From positions 1-64,000 of IMG/VR virus record IMGVR_UViG_3300031521_000024: DNA of 64,000 bases. The stretch is one strand, 5' to 3'. The notes beneath the pieces are model-generated. The model was given only the letters and a program-made list of their open reading frames with translations. It was not told the DNA's origin and did no database searches. A program made the translations under genes and the position numbers. Position 1 is the first letter of the stretch; every line of letters begins with the position of its first letter. This DNA is from a virus. Shown here one piece after another: positions 39,571 through 46,249 of the stretch.

Positions 39571-39602
39571 TTTGGTAAAACAAAAAACTTTTTGTAATTT
39601 TG
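39571..39602 (+). promoter_or_regulatory. RNA-locus promoter 2 (repeat)
   Basis: TTTG (39571-39574), 20 nt, TAATTTTG (39595-39602), inside a block of about 60 nt (TTCAAAACTTTAACATTAAA upstream, CACTACAA downstream) that recurs almost unchanged at promoters 3 and 6. Confidence 0.9.
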
Positions 39603-39684
39603 CACTACAATATCAAATGAAAAGTGATTGTAAAAAATCATAATTTAAAATGATAAAAAAAGTTCAAAACTTTAACATTAAATA

Positions 39685-39716
39685 TTTGGTAAAACAAAAA
39701 ACTTTTTGTAATTTTG
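39685..39716 (+). promoter_or_regulatory. RNA-locus promoter 3 (repeat)
   Basis: TTTG (39685-39688), 20 nt, TAATTTTG (39709-39716), 39 nt before cloverleaf A. The whole block from about 39659 is nearly identical to promoter 2, only 114 nt upstream. Confidence 0.9.
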
Positions 39717-39754
39717 AACTACAATAAAAACAAATCAAATTTCAGATTGAAAAA

Positions 39755-39824
39755 AATCTAATGGTATAGAAACCACCTTAAAGCTTGCAAGAGGATGATA
39801 GTGCAAATGAACACACTTAGATTA
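39755..39824 (+). ncRNA. Cloverleaf-like RNA A
   Basis: Seven-pair closing stem AATCTAA/TTAGATT (39755-39761 with 39817-39823), then arms TGGT-ATAGAA-ACCA, CCTT...GAGG around AAAGCTTGCAA, and GTG...CAC, about 70 nt in all. The geometry is tRNA-like but there is no TTCRA T-loop and no recognisable anticodon loop. AAGCTT in the central loop is self-complementary. Upstream CAGATT (39743) can pair with AATCTG at 39933, giving an outer stem. Confidence 0.6.
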
Positions 39825-39978
39825 ATTAAATTTTGTAATAAAAAACTCACTATTTTTAAGTAATTTTTTATAGTGAAAAATAAAATACAGAATTTAAAAA
39901 GTAAATATAATAAATGAAAATTTATTGTTTCTAATCTGTGAAGATAAAAGAACTGAAAATGATTTGATTTTAAAAAAA

Positions 39979-40000
39979 TCTCTTGTAAAAGTACTTGAGA
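39979..40000 (+). repeat. Hairpin repeat 2 (imperfect)
   Basis: TCTCTTGTA-AAAG-TACTTGAGA: outer TCTC/GAGA and inner GTA/TAC pair, with two T-T mismatches. The right half matches the other copies (AAGTACTTGA). It precedes promoter 4 by 26 nt. Confidence 0.6.
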
Positions 40001-40025
40001 AAATGTATAAAAAATAACAAAAATA

Positions 40026-40057
40026 TTTGGCAAAACAGAAAACTTTTTGTAATTTTG
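40026..40057 (+). promoter_or_regulatory. RNA-locus promoter 4 (repeat)
   Basis: TTTG (40026-40029), 20 nt, TAATTTTG (40050-40057), with small changes in the spacer (GGCAAAACAGAAAAC). It reads into a 360-nt stretch with hairpins at 40189-40206 (ATAAGATT/AATCTTAT) and 40251-40270 (ATAAGTT/AACTTAT), then the tRNA. Confidence 0.85.
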
Positions 40058-40423
40058 AACTACAATAATTTAAATCAAAAAATCAGATTTAAACAAGAAA
40101 TATCAGCATTAGTAACTTATCTAATAATATATTTATAAGAAGATGTATTAAAAAAGATGAATCTGAAAGTGTGAATGGTGAATTAATGATAAGATTGTAA
40201 TCTTATACAATAAAAAAACTATCAAAGATAAATATCCGTTGAAGTAGATATATAAGTTATGTAGAACTTATCTTGTTATAAATGTAAATAGTAACTACAC
40301 CGTGGAAATACAATATTTGAATTAAATTTGGAATATTATAAATCCTAATGTTAGATGATATGTGACTGACTGCTATTACTTTCACTACAAGAACTGACTA
40401 TTGATTAAATTATAAAAAATGAT

Positions 40424-40509
40424 GAAGATAAGCACACAGGGTGCAGCACGATTCAAATTGTGCAGAAGGCAAGTGTTACTGACACTGGGTTCAACTCCAT
40501 CTATCTTCA
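40424..40509 (+). tRNA. tRNA-Leu(CAA)-like, class II
   Basis: 86 nt. Acceptor GAAGATA/TATCTTC (40424-40430 with 40502-40508). The anticodon arm GCACGA-TTCAAA-TTGTGC has the T-T-C-A-A-A loop core of tRNA-Leu(CAA). A variable arm AGTGT-TACTG-ACACT follows, with a T loop TTCAAC in a short stem. The D arm is reduced to GCAC-ACAGG-GTGC. Reads UUG codons if functional. It is the most normal tRNA in the RNA region, yet it has a short D arm and a six-nt anticodon loop on the best fold. Confidence 0.65.
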
Positions 40510-40510
40510 C

Positions 40511-40579
40511 TATGAATATTGATTTCAACACTGAAAAACAAACTTCGGTTTTAAGTAAGTTCCACTATTGATATTCATA
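40511..40579 (+). ncRNA. Cloverleaf-like RNA next to tRNA
   Basis: Nine-pair closing stem TATGAATAT/ATATTCATA, arms TTGA-TT-TCAA, AAAAC-AAACTTCG-GTTTT and AGT-AAGTTCC-ACT; 69 nt, one nt after the tRNA discriminator region. It shares the CACTGAAAAA segment with the 16.8 kb ncRNA and 41647. Probably cut from the same precursor as the tRNA. Confidence 0.5.
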
Positions 40580-40717
40580 ACCAAAACAAGAGAGTTTTGA
40601 TTATCTTATAAAATTTGATAATTGTAAAAAAATTAATTTAAATCTCTTGAAAAAGAGTAGTTAATTTTAATATGATATTTAAAAAAATTGTTTAATTAAA
40701 ATTCCTTGAATAAAAAA

Positions 40718-40735
40718 TCAAGTAGGAGTACTTGA
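40718..40735 (+). repeat. Hairpin repeat 3 (TCAAGTA-GGAG-TACTTGA)
   Basis: Perfect seven-pair stem with a GGAG loop, 28 nt before promoter 5. The stem is conserved while the loop varies, which supports RNA structure. Confidence 0.75.
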
Positions 40736-40763
40736 AAATAGTTTGAAACTTTAACATTAAATA

Positions 40764-40795
40764 TTTGGTAAAACAAAAAACTTTTTGTAATTTCA
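40764..40795 (+). promoter_or_regulatory. RNA-locus promoter 5, degenerate -7
   Basis: The upstream block and TTTG (40764-40767) are intact, but the -7 element reads TAATTTCA instead of TAATTTTG. This copy is expected to be weak or dead; cloverleaf B may depend on readthrough. Confidence 0.7.
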
Positions 40796-40837
40796 CACTA
40801 TAATAAAAAAGAAAATCACAATTCATATTTAATGGAT

Positions 40838-40905
40838 AATCTAATGGTATAAAAACCACCTTGAAGCTTGCAAAAGGAGATAGTGCAAATGAACACTCTT
40901 AGATT
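40838..40905 (+). ncRNA. Cloverleaf-like RNA B
   Basis: AATCTAA/TTAGATT closing stem, TGGT-ATAAAA-ACCA, CCTT-GAAGCTTGCAA-AAGG (perfect stem) and GTG...CAC arms. Compared with A, the changes in the central stem keep pairing (GAGG to AAGG opposite CCTT), which supports the fold. Followed by a CTAATCTG-GAAGATAAAAGAACT block that also follows RNA A. Confidence 0.62.
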
Positions 40906-41023
40906 TATAATAATACATTTCGCAGATTTGTAAAGTTACAAGAATAAATATGATTTAAAGTTTATTTTTTCTAATCTGAGAAGATAAAAGAACTTATAAA
41001 TGATTTTATTTTTTAATACTCAT

Positions 41024-41041
41024 TCAAGTAAGAGTACTTGA
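41024..41041 (+). repeat. Hairpin repeat 4 (TCAAGTA-AGAG-TACTTGA)
   Basis: Identical to hairpin repeat 1; located 31 nt before promoter 6. Confidence 0.75.
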
Positions 41042-41072
41042 TAAAAAAAGTTCAAAACTTTAACATTAAATA

Positions 41073-41104
41073 TTTGGTAAAACAAAAAACTTTTTGTAAT
41101 TTTG
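41073..41104 (+). promoter_or_regulatory. RNA-locus promoter 6 (repeat)
   Basis: TTTG (41073-41076), 20 nt, TAATTTTG (41097-41104); block nearly identical to promoter 3, including the downstream AACTACAATAA and CAAATCAAATTTCAGATTGA. Reads into cloverleafs C to F. Confidence 0.9.
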
Positions 41105-41149
41105 AACTACAATAATGAAACAAATCAAATTTCAGATTGAAGCAATGAA

Positions 41150-41218
41150 AATATAATGGTACAAAAACCACCTTGAAGCTTGCAAGAGGATGATAGTGCA
41201 AATGAACACAACTTATAT
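41150..41218 (+). ncRNA. Cloverleaf-like RNA C
   Basis: Core TGGTACAAAAACCACC and TTGAAGCTTGCAAGAGG match copies A and B; the closing stem is shorter (TATAA/TTATA). GTGCAAATGAACAC arm present. Three nearly identical copies (A, B, C) each follow a promoter. Confidence 0.55.
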
Positions 41219-41243
41219 ATTAATTATCTTGCTTATACAATTT

Positions 41244-41315
41244 AATATCTAATTAGATAAAAACCACCTTGAAGCTTGCAAAAGGATTAAGTGTAATTGA
41301 TCATACTTAGATATT
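41244..41315 (+). ncRNA. Cloverleaf-like RNA D
   Basis: Nine-pair closing stem AATATCTAA/TTAGATATT, central CCTT-GAAGCTTGCAA-AAGG arm and third arm AGTGT-AATTGATC-ATACT. The closing stem and third arm differ in sequence from A and B but still pair, good covariation. The first arm is weak (TTAGATAAAAACCA). Confidence 0.6.
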
Positions 41316-41415
41316 AATAATTGAAAAAGTGAAAAATAATCTATGATAACCAACTTTATTGATGGTATGAGTAATTATTAATATCATGACAGTAAATGTT
41401 GTATAACCAACTAAA

Positions 41416-41483
41416 AATCTAATGGTACAGAAACCACCTTGAAGCTTGCAAAAGGAGATAGTGCAAATAAACACACTTAGACA
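41416..41483 (+). ncRNA. Cloverleaf-like RNA E
   Basis: TGGT-ACAGAA-ACCA and CCTT-GAAGCTTGCAA-AAGG arms intact; closing stem AATCTAA/TTAGACA pairs at five positions; third arm GTGCAAATAAACAC. Slightly decayed copy of A/B. Confidence 0.55.
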
Positions 41484-41509
41484 TTAATAATTGAAAAAGC
41501 AATAAAAAT

Positions 41510-41554
41510 AATCAAAGGCAAAAGCCAACTTGAAGCTTGCAAAAGTGTATGATT
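41510..41554 (+). ncRNA. Truncated cloverleaf-like RNA F
   Basis: Only 45 nt: AATCA/TGATT closing pairs, GGC-AAAA-GCC and ACTT-GAAGCTTGCAA-AAGT, without a third arm. Stem bases have changed in pairs (CCTT/AAGG to ACTT/AAGT) while the loop is unchanged, so the loop GAAGCTTGCAA is the conserved part. Confidence 0.5.
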
Positions 41555-41555
41555 A

Positions 41556-41587
41556 ATATTGCAGAAGTAAATATTGCAGAAGTAATA
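41556..41587 (+). repeat. Tandem 16-nt repeat
   Basis: ATATTGCAGAAGTAA occurs twice in direct succession, followed by a partial third (ATATTACAAAAGTAA at about 41604). It lies between cloverleaf F and the 41.65 kb segment. Confidence 0.6.
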
Positions 41588-41701
41588 AAGATTCAAGGAT
41601 TGATATTACAAAAGTAAATATAATGAACATAATAATGTTTATTGTTCCACTGAAAAAAGTTCTGTGAAGAACAAAAGGACTGAAATAGATTTGTGTCATT
41701 T

Positions 41702-41719
41702 TCAAGTAAAAGTACTTGA
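41702..41719 (+). repeat. Hairpin repeat 5 (TCAAGTA-AAAG-TACTTGA)
   Basis: Perfect seven-pair stem with AAAG loop, just upstream of the 133-nt domain. Last of the five copies. Confidence 0.75.
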
Positions 41720-41737
41720 AAAACAACAAGAAACAAT

Positions 41738-41870
41738 ACATTTAGATTTATTAGTAAATATAACTATGAAAATGGTTAATTTACAAGTTTAAGAGGTTAG
41801 TTCCTTTTATTAGATCTAAATTCTTTTAGTTAAGAAATGATAGTATAAAAATTTACTATAATCTAAATGT
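41738..41870 (+). ncRNA. 133-nt branched RNA domain
   Basis: ACATTTAGAT (41738-41747) pairs perfectly with ATCTAAATGT (41861-41870). Inside are hairpins GTAAAT/ATTTAC, TTCTT-TTAGTT-AAGAA and ATAGTA-TAAAAATT-TACTAT. It leads directly into the large RNA below and may be its 5' domain. Confidence 0.55.
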
Positions 41871-42934
41871 TTGTTTTTTATTTAAAAGCGTTCTTTGTAA
41901 AATTGAAAATATTTGGCTGTCTGTAGTCATTAAATAAACTACGAAAGTAGGATAAAGTGAATATGTAGTTGTTTCTATATATTTGCGACATCAAATGATT
42001 TATTATTTAACAGATTATTAGGCTAATAGTTTGACATATAATTGTTCGTAAATAAACTTACTTCGGTGAGTTTATATAAAACATTCAATTATGTGAATAA
42101 TAGTTATTAGTTATAAAAATTTGTTAGTAATATTCATTTAGTGTTCGAGCAGACAATCAGGATATCATTAAACCTTAATTATCGAGGGTAACACTATAGA
42201 GAAAGTGGTTTAATGCAAGGGCTATGTGGGTAGTCTAAGTGAGATGGGAACATCAATAAGAATAACCTGAAGGATTATTGCAAGAAACACGATTTCCAGT
42301 TGTGTAATTGCGTTATCCAATATAAAAGTTGGCTTAAAACCGAAAGGTAAATAAGATTGTAATCCAATGTACAGGTGGTGCTGTTATTAAGGTTACCCTA
42401 TCTTTACCAAAGGATATGAGAGTGTCTTAGTTAACTTAAAATATGGAGGTAGGGATATCTCAGAGAGTAGTTTAGTATAGCTCCGTTCAAAAGATGGAGA
42501 ATCTGGTTGTCGAACCACTACTTTCATCATCCACAAAACAAACTTTAACTGCAAATTTAATGCAAAATTAAAATAAACAAATAAAGGAAAAGAGTTCGAC
42601 TGTTGTTGGAGATAGGTGACTACTAGTTATGAGAAGAAATTCGTTATAGCCGTGAAAGACCCCAAGTCTAACATGATTTTTAAGAAAGTTCTCTAAATCC
42701 GCAAGATTTAATCTGGAAGGCATTCTAGATGAGTAATGATTATTAAGAGAGTATCTAACAACAAAAGGAGTGGTGAATCTAATTGACCGTCATTGGAGGA
42801 GTACCAATTCAAAAGATTGGTGGAAAAGAAGCAGAAAAAATAATAGTTTCTAAAGTTCTTCTCTATAATGCTGTATTCTCAAGCAATATAAAAAAAATCC
42901 TATCTAATTGAAAAATCAGATAGGATTTTTTTGT
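41871..42934 (+). ncRNA. Large structured RNA, about 1 kb
   Basis: No open frame on the + strand, markedly more G+C than the flanks, and ended by an intrinsic terminator. Visible helices include a ten-pair stem with a C-UUCG-G tetraloop at 42051-42074 (ATAAACTTAC/GTGAGTTTAT), TAAATC-CGCAA-GATTTA near 42700 and ACCAAT-TCAAAAG-ATTGGT near 42805-42825. Purine-rich single strands (GAGGGTAAC, GGAGGTAGGG) suggest a compact tertiary fold. Large ornate phage RNAs such as GOLLD and ROOL occur beside tRNA genes, but I cannot match this to either. Confidence 0.6.
42893..42934. terminator. Bidirectional intrinsic terminator
   Basis: ATCCTATCT and AGATAGGAT around a 12-nt loop, with A-run and T-run on either side. 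Ends the large RNA (+) and array 4 (-). Confidence 0.87.
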
Positions 42935-42986
42935 TATAAGCTATTTCACTTATAAATACGCATTATAAGCTATTTCACTTATAAAT
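42934..42986. repeat. 24-bp direct repeat overlapping a gene end
   Basis: TTATAAGCTATTTCACTTATAAAT at 42934-42957 is repeated exactly at 42963-42986. The right copy contains the stop and last leucine codon of the tagged gene at 42979. A duplicated 3' end left by recombination at the array edge would explain it. Confidence 0.7.
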
Positions 42987-43290
42987 TGAATTTTTTTATA
43001 TCTGTTTTAAATGTATTATCTTTCATATATTCTTCAACATCATCATCAATTACTATATATTCTCTATTTTTTAAGCACAATCTATCATCCACATACTTTC
43101 CTTTTTGATCTAAATACACTCCAACATCACCATTACAATAACCAAATGGATGTGTCAAAGTGCCAGTTAAGTATTCACCTTCATCTTTAAATTTGATTTT
43201 AGTGCCTACTGGATATTTAGATTTACCTGCTAATAACATTTCTCCATTAAATGTAGTAAAATGATGCTCATCGAATTTTTGAATTTTCAT
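42979..43290 (-). CDS. Tagged protein, SH3-like variant, 103 aa
   Basis: Start MKIQKFDEHHF, a tag variant, end KKFNL. Y-P-V-G-T-K-I-K-F-K-D-E-G-E-Y replaces the GDYV motif, then G-Y-C-N-G-D-V-G-V-Y-L-D. It is last in array 4 and its stop is followed by the direct repeat and terminator, so the KFNL end is again not part of an overlap. Confidence 0.82.
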   Translation of the reverse strand: MKIQKFDEHHFTTFNGEMLLAGKSKYPVGTKIKFKDEGEYLTGTLTHPFGYCNGDVGVYLDQKGKYVDDRLCLKNREYIVIDDDVEEYMKDNTFKTDIKKFNL

Positions 43291-43292
43291 AA

Positions 43293-43673
43293 TTATAAAT
43301 TAAATTTTTCTATGTTTTTTTTCATTAAATACTCTTCATATTTTTCTGAATATTTTTTTCTTATTTTTTCTATTACTTTATCTCCATATAAATGTTCCTC
43401 TATCAATTGAATAAAATCTGTTTTACTATCATCTTTTACATACCAATCAGGATTATATTTTAATAATAGATATAAAATACTCCAATATCCTTTATACGAA
43501 GCATATAATAATGCATTATTTTTTTCTCCAACTACTGTACTATTAATATCAAATCCAGAATCTAATAATCTTTTAACTTTAGAATACTGATTATTATATA
43601 CAGCATCAATTAATTCATTTTCAATAGTATAATATTTTTTCTTTTTATATTCAAAAGTTTTTATGTATTTCAT
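43293..43673 (-). CDS. Tagged ankyrin-type protein, 126 aa
   Basis: Start set at the tag (MKYIKTFE at 43673); the longer frame from 43706 would run into the upstream gene. Ends EKFNL. Ankyrin-type segments L-L-D-S-G-F-D-I-N-S...N-A-L-L-Y-A-S-Y-K-G and L-K-Y-N-P-D-W-Y-V-K, then cap K-K-Y-S-E-K-Y-E-E-Y-L-M-K-K. Two nt separate its ATG from the upstream stop. Confidence 0.85.
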   Translation of the reverse strand: MKYIKTFEYKKKKYYTIENELIDAVYNNQYSKVKRLLDSGFDINSTVVGEKNNALLYASYKGYWSILYLLLKYNPDWYVKDDSKTDFIQLIEEHLYGDKVIEKIRKKYSEKYEEYLMKKNIEKFNL

Positions 43674-43674
43674 A

Positions 43675-44121
43675 TTATAAGTTGAATTTTTTAGACATCG
43701 AAACATCAGGCATATTTATTTCTTGCCATTTTTTGTATTCATACAAATTATTATAGGGTAATTTATTTCCAGTGCATACTAATAGTGTTAGTGACTCTGG
43801 AAGAATTGGTAACTCAGTTAAATTATTATCACAACAATTCAAAATTTCTAATGAATAAGGTAATACTGGCAATTCAGATAAATTATTTGAATAACAAAAT
43901 ATTTTTTTTATTGTATATGGTAAAGTAGGTAGTTCACGCAAATCATTACCAAAACATGACAATATTTCTAATGAACTTGGTAATTTTGGTAACCTGACCA
44001 AGTGATTATGATAACAATATAATTCTTTTGCTGTATCTGGTAACTCTGGTAGTAAGCTAAGTCCTTTATCATTATACTTTAGTACTTCTACTATACTTTC
44101 AAACCGTTTTAAGTATTTCAT
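43675..44121 (-). CDS. Tagged leucine-rich-repeat protein, 148 aa
   Basis: Tags MKYLKRFE and KKFNL. Five repeats of about 20 residues with pattern L-P-x-L-P-x-x-L-x-x-L-x-C-x-x-N-x-L-x-x (for example L-P-K-L-P-S-S-L-E-I-L-S-C-F-G-N-D-L), the short LRR type seen in secreted bacterial effectors such as IpaH/YopM. No enzymatic domain attached. The protein ends with TAA and a 1-nt gap before the next tagged gene, yet keeps KFNL. Confidence 0.9.
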   Translation of the reverse strand: MKYLKRFESIVEVLKYNDKGLSLLPELPDTAKELYCYHNHLVRLPKLPSSLEILSCFGNDLRELPTLPYTIKKIFCYSNNLSELPVLPYSLEILNCCDNNLTELPILPESLTLLVCTGNKLPYNNLYEYKKWQEINMPDVSMSKKFNL

Positions 44122-44591
44122 AAGTTAAATTTATTTGTCATTTTAAACAATTCGAAATTTGTATCATTTATTTTATTTATTATTTCAGGTAATTTATCTA
44201 ATGGAATCCAATATCTATTATCATTCTTTACCGATATATCTTCACATGAACTATTGCGTATAATATCAGATAAAAAATTTTGAATATTTTCCATGAAATT
44301 CATTTTTGGATGATAACAATAAAGAATTGCATTTCTACTAAGATTATAATGTAACTCTACAACTTCTGCTGCGTCATCTAAATCATGTGGATCAACAAAA
44401 ATACTTATTATATCGTAATACTTTTTATTATTAATTCCATATATATTTGAATAAACATCCCAATCATTATCTATAGCTTTTTCTATAGTTTTAGTTAATA
44501 TTTCACTAAAATTAATAACCTCAATAGGTAATTTTTTTCTTTTTTTAAATATGTCAGTAAAATTATTTTCAAATGATTTTATATATTTCAT
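44118..44591 (-). CDS. Tagged protein, orphan middle, 157 aa
   Basis: Tags MKYIKSFE and NKFNL. Middle alpha/beta with I-S-I-F-V-D-P-H-D-L-D-D-A-A-E-V-V and a segment R-Y-W-I-P-L-D-K-L-P-E-I-I. Unrecognised. ATGA-coupled to the LRR gene. Confidence 0.82.
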   Translation of the reverse strand: MKYIKSFENNFTDIFKKRKKLPIEVINFSEILTKTIEKAIDNDWDVYSNIYGINNKKYYDIISIFVDPHDLDDAAEVVELHYNLSRNAILYCYHPKMNFMENIQNFLSDIIRNSSCEDISVKNDNRYWIPLDKLPEIINKINDTNFELFKMTNKFNL

Positions 44592-44989
44592 AAGTTAAAT
44601 TTATTTACATTTTTTAGTGAAGGCAGGCAATCTAATAATTCTTGTAAATCATCCGAATCTTTCATTATATAACTAAGACTAGTTTCTGATAAATTATAAT
44701 ACATTCCTTGTTTTTTATTATTTTTTAATTTATCTGTATTTAAATTATATGTATATAATTTCTTTGTTACTATAAAAAGATTTGTGTGATCATAGCAAGC
44801 TTCTATTCTATCTTTTTCTAATATGAAATATATACCAGATTCAATAAATTTCTTCACATCATGAAATAATATATATTTCTTCATGACCTTATATGCTTTT
44901 TTTATATCGTTATCAGCCTTTTTTTGAATATTTCTAACATCTCTTATATAATCGTCTCTTTCACTTTCAAATTTCTTTATGTATTTCAT
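44588..44989 (-). CDS. Tagged protein, helical, 133 aa
   Basis: Tags MKYIKKFE and NKFNL. Long charged helix at residues 9-45 (RDDYIRDVRNIQKKADNDIK), then beta segments and a final acidic helix (DDLQELLDCLPSLKN). Unrecognised. Confidence 0.82.
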   Translation of the reverse strand: MKYIKKFESERDDYIRDVRNIQKKADNDIKKAYKVMKKYILFHDVKKFIESGIYFILEKDRIEACYDHTNLFIVTKKLYTYNLNTDKLKNNKKQGMYYNLSETSLSYIMKDSDDLQELLDCLPSLKNVNKFNL

Positions 44990-45366
44990 ATGTTAAATTT
45001 TTTTGAAGAACGTGTCACAGGATTAAGAATATCTAAATCTTCATCTACATTTTTTTGTTGATTGTCATATATTTTTATCAATTCTTTCCATAATTTATTA
45101 GAAAACTCATGATTTGATATAGGATGTCCAGTTATAATTCCTTTATATTCACCTGATATTATTCTCTGTGATTTATTATATTTACCAACAGAGTAAATGC
45201 CTATATGTGAAAAAGAATATATATAATCATCTATTTCTATTGTATATCCTCCGTTATGTGAAATTTTAATATTTTCTTCTTTTACAATATCAAAAATTCT
45301 TGAAACTATTGAATCTCCTTCTTTTGATTTATTAAACCAAGTATTCATTTCTTTTATATATTTCAT
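44986..45366 (-). CDS. Tagged protein, diverged start, 126 aa
   Basis: Start MKYIKEMNTWFNKS (tag kept for five residues only), end KKFNI. Contains Y-T-I-E-I-D-D-Y-I-Y-S-F-S-H-I-G-I-Y-S-V-G. Unrecognised; ATGA-coupled. Confidence 0.8.
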   Translation of the reverse strand: MKYIKEMNTWFNKSKEGDSIVSRIFDIVKEENIKISHNGGYTIEIDDYIYSFSHIGIYSVGKYNKSQRIISGEYKGIITGHPISNHEFSNKLWKELIKIYDNQQKNVDEDLDILNPVTRSSKKFNI

Positions 45367-45929
45367 ATGTTAAATTTATTTGCATTTTTAATCATTAAAA
45401 AATTACTATATTTATCAGGATATTTTTCTATGATTTCTTTTTTATACAAAGGATATAAATATTCAATAAATGTATTACCTAAATCATCAGATACATTCCA
45501 ATCAGCGTCATTTTCAATCAGCATTTTAATTATTTTAAATGCCTTTTTATCTTTATAGTTAGAACACATAATTAATACTGTTTCACCATCATTATTTCTG
45601 ATATCTAAATCAGCGCCTGATTCAATTAAATATTGTGTCATTTCTTCTTTTTTATTTCTTCCAGCTAGTATTAGTGGTGTATTTCCAAATGTATCAGTAT
45701 AATTAATATCTGCTCCTGATTCAATTAAAAATTTAAATATTGTAAATAAACTAAATCTTATAGAATATATCAAAGGAGTATCGCCATTTTTATCTTTAAT
45801 ATTAAGATTAATATTAGGTATCTCAGATACTAATTCTTTTATTTTTGGTAAATCTGAGTGATAAAGATATCTAAATATGTCTTTTTCATCATAAAAATTT
45901 ATCAATTCAAATTGTTTTAAATATTTCAT
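45363..45929 (-). CDS. Tagged ankyrin-repeat protein, 188 aa
   Basis: Tags MKYLKQFE and NKFNI. The clearest ankyrin protein here: four repeats D-K-N-G-D-T-P-L-I-Y-S-I, I-E-S-G-A-D-I-N-Y-T-D-T-F-G-N-T-P-L-I-L-A-G, I-E-S-G-A-D-L-D-I-R-N-N-D-G-E-T-V-L-I-M and I-E-N-D-A-D-W-N-V-S-D-D, then cap K-Y-P-D-K-Y-S-N-F-L-M. Near-consensus T-P-L and G-A-D-x-N residues indicate a folded repeat stack. Confidence 0.92.
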   Translation of the reverse strand: MKYLKQFELINFYDEKDIFRYLYHSDLPKIKELVSEIPNINLNIKDKNGDTPLIYSIRFSLFTIFKFLIESGADINYTDTFGNTPLILAGRNKKEEMTQYLIESGADLDIRNNDGETVLIMCSNYKDKKAFKIIKMLIENDADWNVSDDLGNTFIEYLYPLYKKEIIEKYPDKYSNFLMIKNANKFNI

Positions 45930-46249
45930 AAATTAAATTTTTTTGTTGATAATTTTAGTTCTAAATCTTCAATTGTTCTAGCATAATCTACTACATCATC
46001 AGTACTCAATTGTATATGATATACATAATATTTACCTTGCTTATTAAAAAATTCTACAAGTTCATCTGGTATGTATTGAAATCCAAATTTAAACCATATT
46101 GGACTATATCCATTTGTTTCAATAATTTTACAAAAATTATTTCTAAAAAAACTATTTAATTCTGAATTAAGTGTTTGAAAATTTAACTTAGCATAATCTC
46201 CTTTTTTTATATCTCTATTTGTTTTTTCAAATTTTTTTATATATTTCAT
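45926..46249 (-). CDS. Tagged protein, GDYV SH3-like, 107 aa
   Basis: Tags MKYIKKFE and KKFNL. K-K-G-D-Y-A-K-L-N-F, F-F-R-N-N-F-C-K-I-I, F-Q-Y-I-P-D-E-L-V-E-F-F and V-D-Y-A-R-T-I-E-D-L-E show the full domain including the C-terminal helix. Confidence 0.87.
   Translation of the reverse strand: MKYIKKFEKTNRDIKKGDYAKLNFQTLNSELNSFFRNNFCKIIETNGYSPIWFKFGFQYIPDELVEFFNKQGKYYVYHIQLSTDDVVDYARTIEDLELKLSTKKFNL

Noticed and set aside
39758-41741. Minus-strand open frames in the RNA locus (39758-40033 and 41553-41741)
   Set aside because: They run antisense to the + strand promoters and cloverleaf repeats, start without a promoter, and have compositions typical of chance frames in AT-rich DNA.
39442-42934. 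CRISPR array in the repeat-rich RNA locus
   Set aside because: Repeats are promoters, hairpins and cloverleafs of different kinds with uneven spacing from tens to several hundred nt, and there are no uniform spacers or cas genes.
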